Shown here: piece after piece, positions 6,392 through 6,456 of the stretch
Layout of the letters: the number at the start of each line of letters is the position of its first letter
How positions within the stretch are numbered: position 1 is the first letter of the stretch
Assembly (NCBI GenBank): GCA_927911235.1
Contig: CAKMOY010000199.1
Location: 1 to 6,456 of the forward strand
DNA length: 6,456 bases
DNA from: an uncultured Moraxella sp.
GTDB lineage: Bacteria > Pseudomonadota > Gammaproteobacteria > Pseudomonadales > Moraxellaceae
Direction of reading: 5' to 3'
Translations under genes and position numbers: made by a program
Notes under the pieces: model-generated
The model's database searches: none
What the model was told of the DNA's origin: nothing
The model's input: the letters and a program-made list of their open reading frames with translations, nothing else

Positions 6392-6456
6392 TGATAAATC
6401 TGATTTTTTAAGAATTGTAATTTTTAGGTAAAATTTTAAACCTATTTTCTTTGATA

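Noticed and set aside
6414..6419. TACAAT on the minus strand upstream of lrgA as a -10 box
   Set aside because: No acceptable -35 sequence is found at 16-18 bases and the region is very AT-rich; too weak to list as a promoter.

Overview
The window is AT-rich chromosomal DNA from a gammaproteobacterium, most likely a Moraxellaceae member close to Moraxella. The LepA and RNase III sequences closely resemble what I recall of the Acinetobacter proteins, and the order lepA-lepB-DUF4845-rnc is typical of gammaproteobacteria. No mobile element, CRISPR array, tRNA or rRNA gene was seen.

Left part (about 1-4086, plus strand): a housekeeping block of lepA (elongation factor 4, broken by two frameshifts), lepB (signal peptidase I, intact), a small DUF4845 membrane protein (intact) and rnc (RNase III, one frameshift). 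A clear Rho-independent terminator lies between the DUF4845 gene and rnc.

Right part (6391 down to 4111, minus strand): lrgA and lrgB (membrane proteins of the LrgA/CidA and LrgB families, intact and tightly coupled), followed 42 bases later by a COG0523/CobW-family metal-chaperone GTPase resembling YeiR (one frameshift). The two blocks converge at about 4086-4111, where a 15-bp perfect inverted repeat covers the 3' ends of both genes.

The most striking property is that three otherwise well-preserved genes carry four single-base frameshifts, each repaired by changing the length of an A or T run by one. Each repair restores an expected family motif. Sequencing or assembly error in homopolymers is the simplest explanation. 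True gene decay is possible, and the two lepA sites also look like known recoding signals (A AAA AAG and TTT TGA C), which is noted as an alternative. I found no convincing undescribed system; the other observations are regulatory or genome-order details.
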